Shown here: positions 63,011 through 64,000 of the stretch, piece by piece
Layout of the letters: every line of letters begins with the position of its first letter
Numbering within the stretch: the stretch's first letter is position 1
DNA from: Desulfovibrio sp.
GTDB lineage: Bacteria > Desulfobacterota > Desulfovibrionia > Desulfovibrionales > Desulfovibrionaceae
DNA: 64,000 nt
Reading direction: 5' to 3'
Assembly: GCF_019422935.1 (NCBI RefSeq)
Contig: NZ_JAHZCJ010000005.1
Location: 185,097-249,096 of the forward strand
Made by a program: the position numbers and the translations under genes
Notes under the pieces: model-generated
The model's input: only the letters and a program-made list of their open reading frames with translations
What the model was told of the DNA's origin: nothing
The model's database searches: none

Positions 63011-63206
63011 TTTCTAACGGCTGTTTTTCCGCTTCCTATCGACAAAAACCCATATTCCCCTGCCTGTAAGTTTAAAAAATCTGTTTTTTTTACCTCATCA
63101 CGCATAATTTGTGCCAAAAACAGTTGCCTGACAGTTGTCGTCAAGAAAAAAAAGGAATAAGCAAAAAACAAACCTGTTTTTTTTGGCAAAACCAAGGAGG
63201 GTCATC

Positions 63207-63887
63207 ATGTTTAAGCGTCTCATGCTTGCATTGGTTCTGTCCCTGGCACTCGCGGCTCCTGCGGCTGCGGAAAACACCGGCGTTTATGGCGGCTTAAAAT
63301 TTATTGATTCCATTCAAAGCACTGGCCCGTTCTCTCTGAGCGGTGATGTGAAGGGGCTTGGCGTTGGCCAGTATTCACAAAACACCGTTGGGGGCGGTAT
63401 TTTTGTGGGGTACGACTTTTATCCGCATTTTCAGGTGCCCATGCGCACAGAACTGGAATATGCGATACGAAGCAATATGACCAAAACCTGGGATCAGCAG
63501 ATTAATGGCGGCACAGCATCGTTTAAGGGCGAGTGGGGCGTGCAAACGCTGTTTGCCAACGCATATTGGGACTTCCACAACTCCACGGCCTTTACCCCTT
63601 ACCTTGGCGGCGGCCTCGGCATGGGATTCATCAAGACCAAGTACACTGCGGACGTTGACGGCGATGGGGATTCCGGCAGCCTGACGCAGTATGATACCGT
63701 TTTTGCATGGAATCTCGGCGCGGGCTGTTCCTATGCCTTTACGGAAAACATCTCGGCAGATCTGGCCTACCGCTTTGTGGGGCTGGGCTATACCGACATC
63801 AGCAAGCGCGTTGACGACAACAAGGTTTCCATCGGCAATACTCCGTATGCCAATGAATTCAGCCTTGGCCTGCGCTTTACGTTCTAG
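63207..63887 (+). CDS. Small outer-membrane beta-barrel protein (OmpW/opacity-like)
   Basis: A 226-residue outer-membrane protein. The signal peptide MFKRLMLALVLSLALAAPAAA ends at residue 21. The mature part alternates polar and aromatic residues as in an 8-strand barrel, with GGGIFVGYDFYPHFQVPMRTELEYA, YWDFHNSTAFTPYLGGGLGMGFIK and the final strand EFSLGLRFTF ending in Phe, the BamA recognition signature. It resembles the opacity/OMP_b-brl group; function is unknown. GGAGG just upstream fixes the start at 63207. The 196-base leader holds two CTGTTTTTTTT repeats. Confidence 0.85.
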   Translation: MFKRLMLALVLSLALAAPAAAENTGVYGGLKFIDSIQSTGPFSLSGDVKGLGVGQYSQNTVGGGIFVGYDFYPHFQVPMRTELEYAIRSNMTKTWDQQINGGTASFKGEWGVQTLFANAYWDFHNSTAFTPYLGGGLGMGFIKTKYTADVDGDGDSGSLTQYDTVFAWNLGAGCSYAFTENISADLAYRFVGLGYTDISKRVDDNKVSIGNTPYANEFSLGLRFTF

Positions 63888-63921
63888 GCATAGGAAACGA
63901 CAAACTGTCAGCTAGATCAGT

Positions 63922-63951
63922 GGGCCGGGGATTTCTCCCCGGCCCTTTTTT
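63922..63951 (+). terminator. Intrinsic terminator of the outer-membrane protein gene
   Basis: GGGCCGGGGA (63922-63931) pairs perfectly with TCCCCGGCCC (63936-63945), followed by TTTTTT. Confidence 0.9.
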
Positions 63952-63961
63952 GTATGTAGAA

Positions 63962-63984
63962 AACCCCCCGCTAGGCGGGGGGTT
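63962..63984 (-). terminator. Terminator facing the window from the right
   Basis: AACCCCCCGC and GCGGGGGGTT form a perfect 10-bp stem; on the minus strand the stem is followed by TTTTC. It probably ends a minus-strand gene located beyond the window. Confidence 0.65.
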
Positions 63985-64000
63985 CCGTAAAGCTTAAAGC

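Noticed and set aside
1..64000. CRISPR array, prophage or insertion sequence
   Set aside because: No regularly spaced repeats, transposase, integrase or phage structural genes were seen on either strand.

Overview
The window looks like a single contiguous piece of chromosome from a Desulfovibrio-type sulfate-reducing deltaproteobacterium (Desulfovibrionaceae). This is an inference from gene content and G+C-rich third positions: a birA - pyruvate carboxylase - oversized PEP synthase operon, AddAB-type recombination nucleases, a RicT/PSP1 - MetG pair, a PhoH - PgpH - YbeY operon and a GatB of the bacterial amidotransferase pathway. There is no rRNA, CRISPR array, insertion sequence or clear prophage. 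No gap between genes exceeds 300 bases; the longest ones (4059-4329, 43139-43418, 42240-42477, 55773-55985) are described in the feature list.

Layout. 1-5600: the 3' part of a DctA-type C4-dicarboxylate symporter with its terminator, a SAM methyltransferase, a FemAB/BioF2-type acyltransferase, a small zinc-ribbon protein, a lower-G+C Rid-family gene with a palindromic operator-like site, a tRNA-Met and uppP. 5600-17200: ricT-metG on the minus strand, then a plus-strand run of an HD-domain protein, an ATP-type 6-phosphofructokinase and an overlapping addA-addB pair. 17200-28500: an FMN-dependent nitronate monooxygenase-like enzyme, a small pyrimidine-dimer-glycosylase-like protein, the birA-pyc-ppsA carbon-node operon (minus) and a divergent CCA-transferase-type gene whose start codon overlaps that of birA. 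28500-37900: ybeY-pgpH-phoH (minus), a serine-rich three-repeat protein behind a candidate sigma-54 promoter, gatB, and an overlapping nadK / DUF89-like pair. 38000-43100: gmhA-like isomerase, FmdB-type zinc ribbon, hemC, a LonB-like protease and a TetR regulator.

43400-59800 is the most unusual part. A glycine-zipper lipoprotein closed by a strong terminator is followed by nine tightly packed plus-strand genes: a membrane-anchored trypsin-like protease, SrfA-, SrfB- and SrfC-like proteins, a membrane protein with a Sel1-like tail, a secreted von Willebrand A protein, an ABC ATPase, an FtsX/MacB-type permease and a secreted FGE/sulfatase-modifying-factor-fold protein with a C-terminal coiled coil. 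SrfB carries actin/Hsp70-type phosphate loops and SrfC carries dynamin-like GTPase motifs, so the cluster combines two cytoplasmic NTPases with several inner-membrane and periplasmic parts. It is best read as an envelope-spanning machine of unknown function, and it is the leading candidate here for an undescribed system.

59800-64000: a beta-hydroxyacid dehydrogenase, a eukaryote-type glucan branching enzyme, a tRNA-Pro with its own promoter and terminator, and a small outer-membrane beta-barrel protein followed by terminators.
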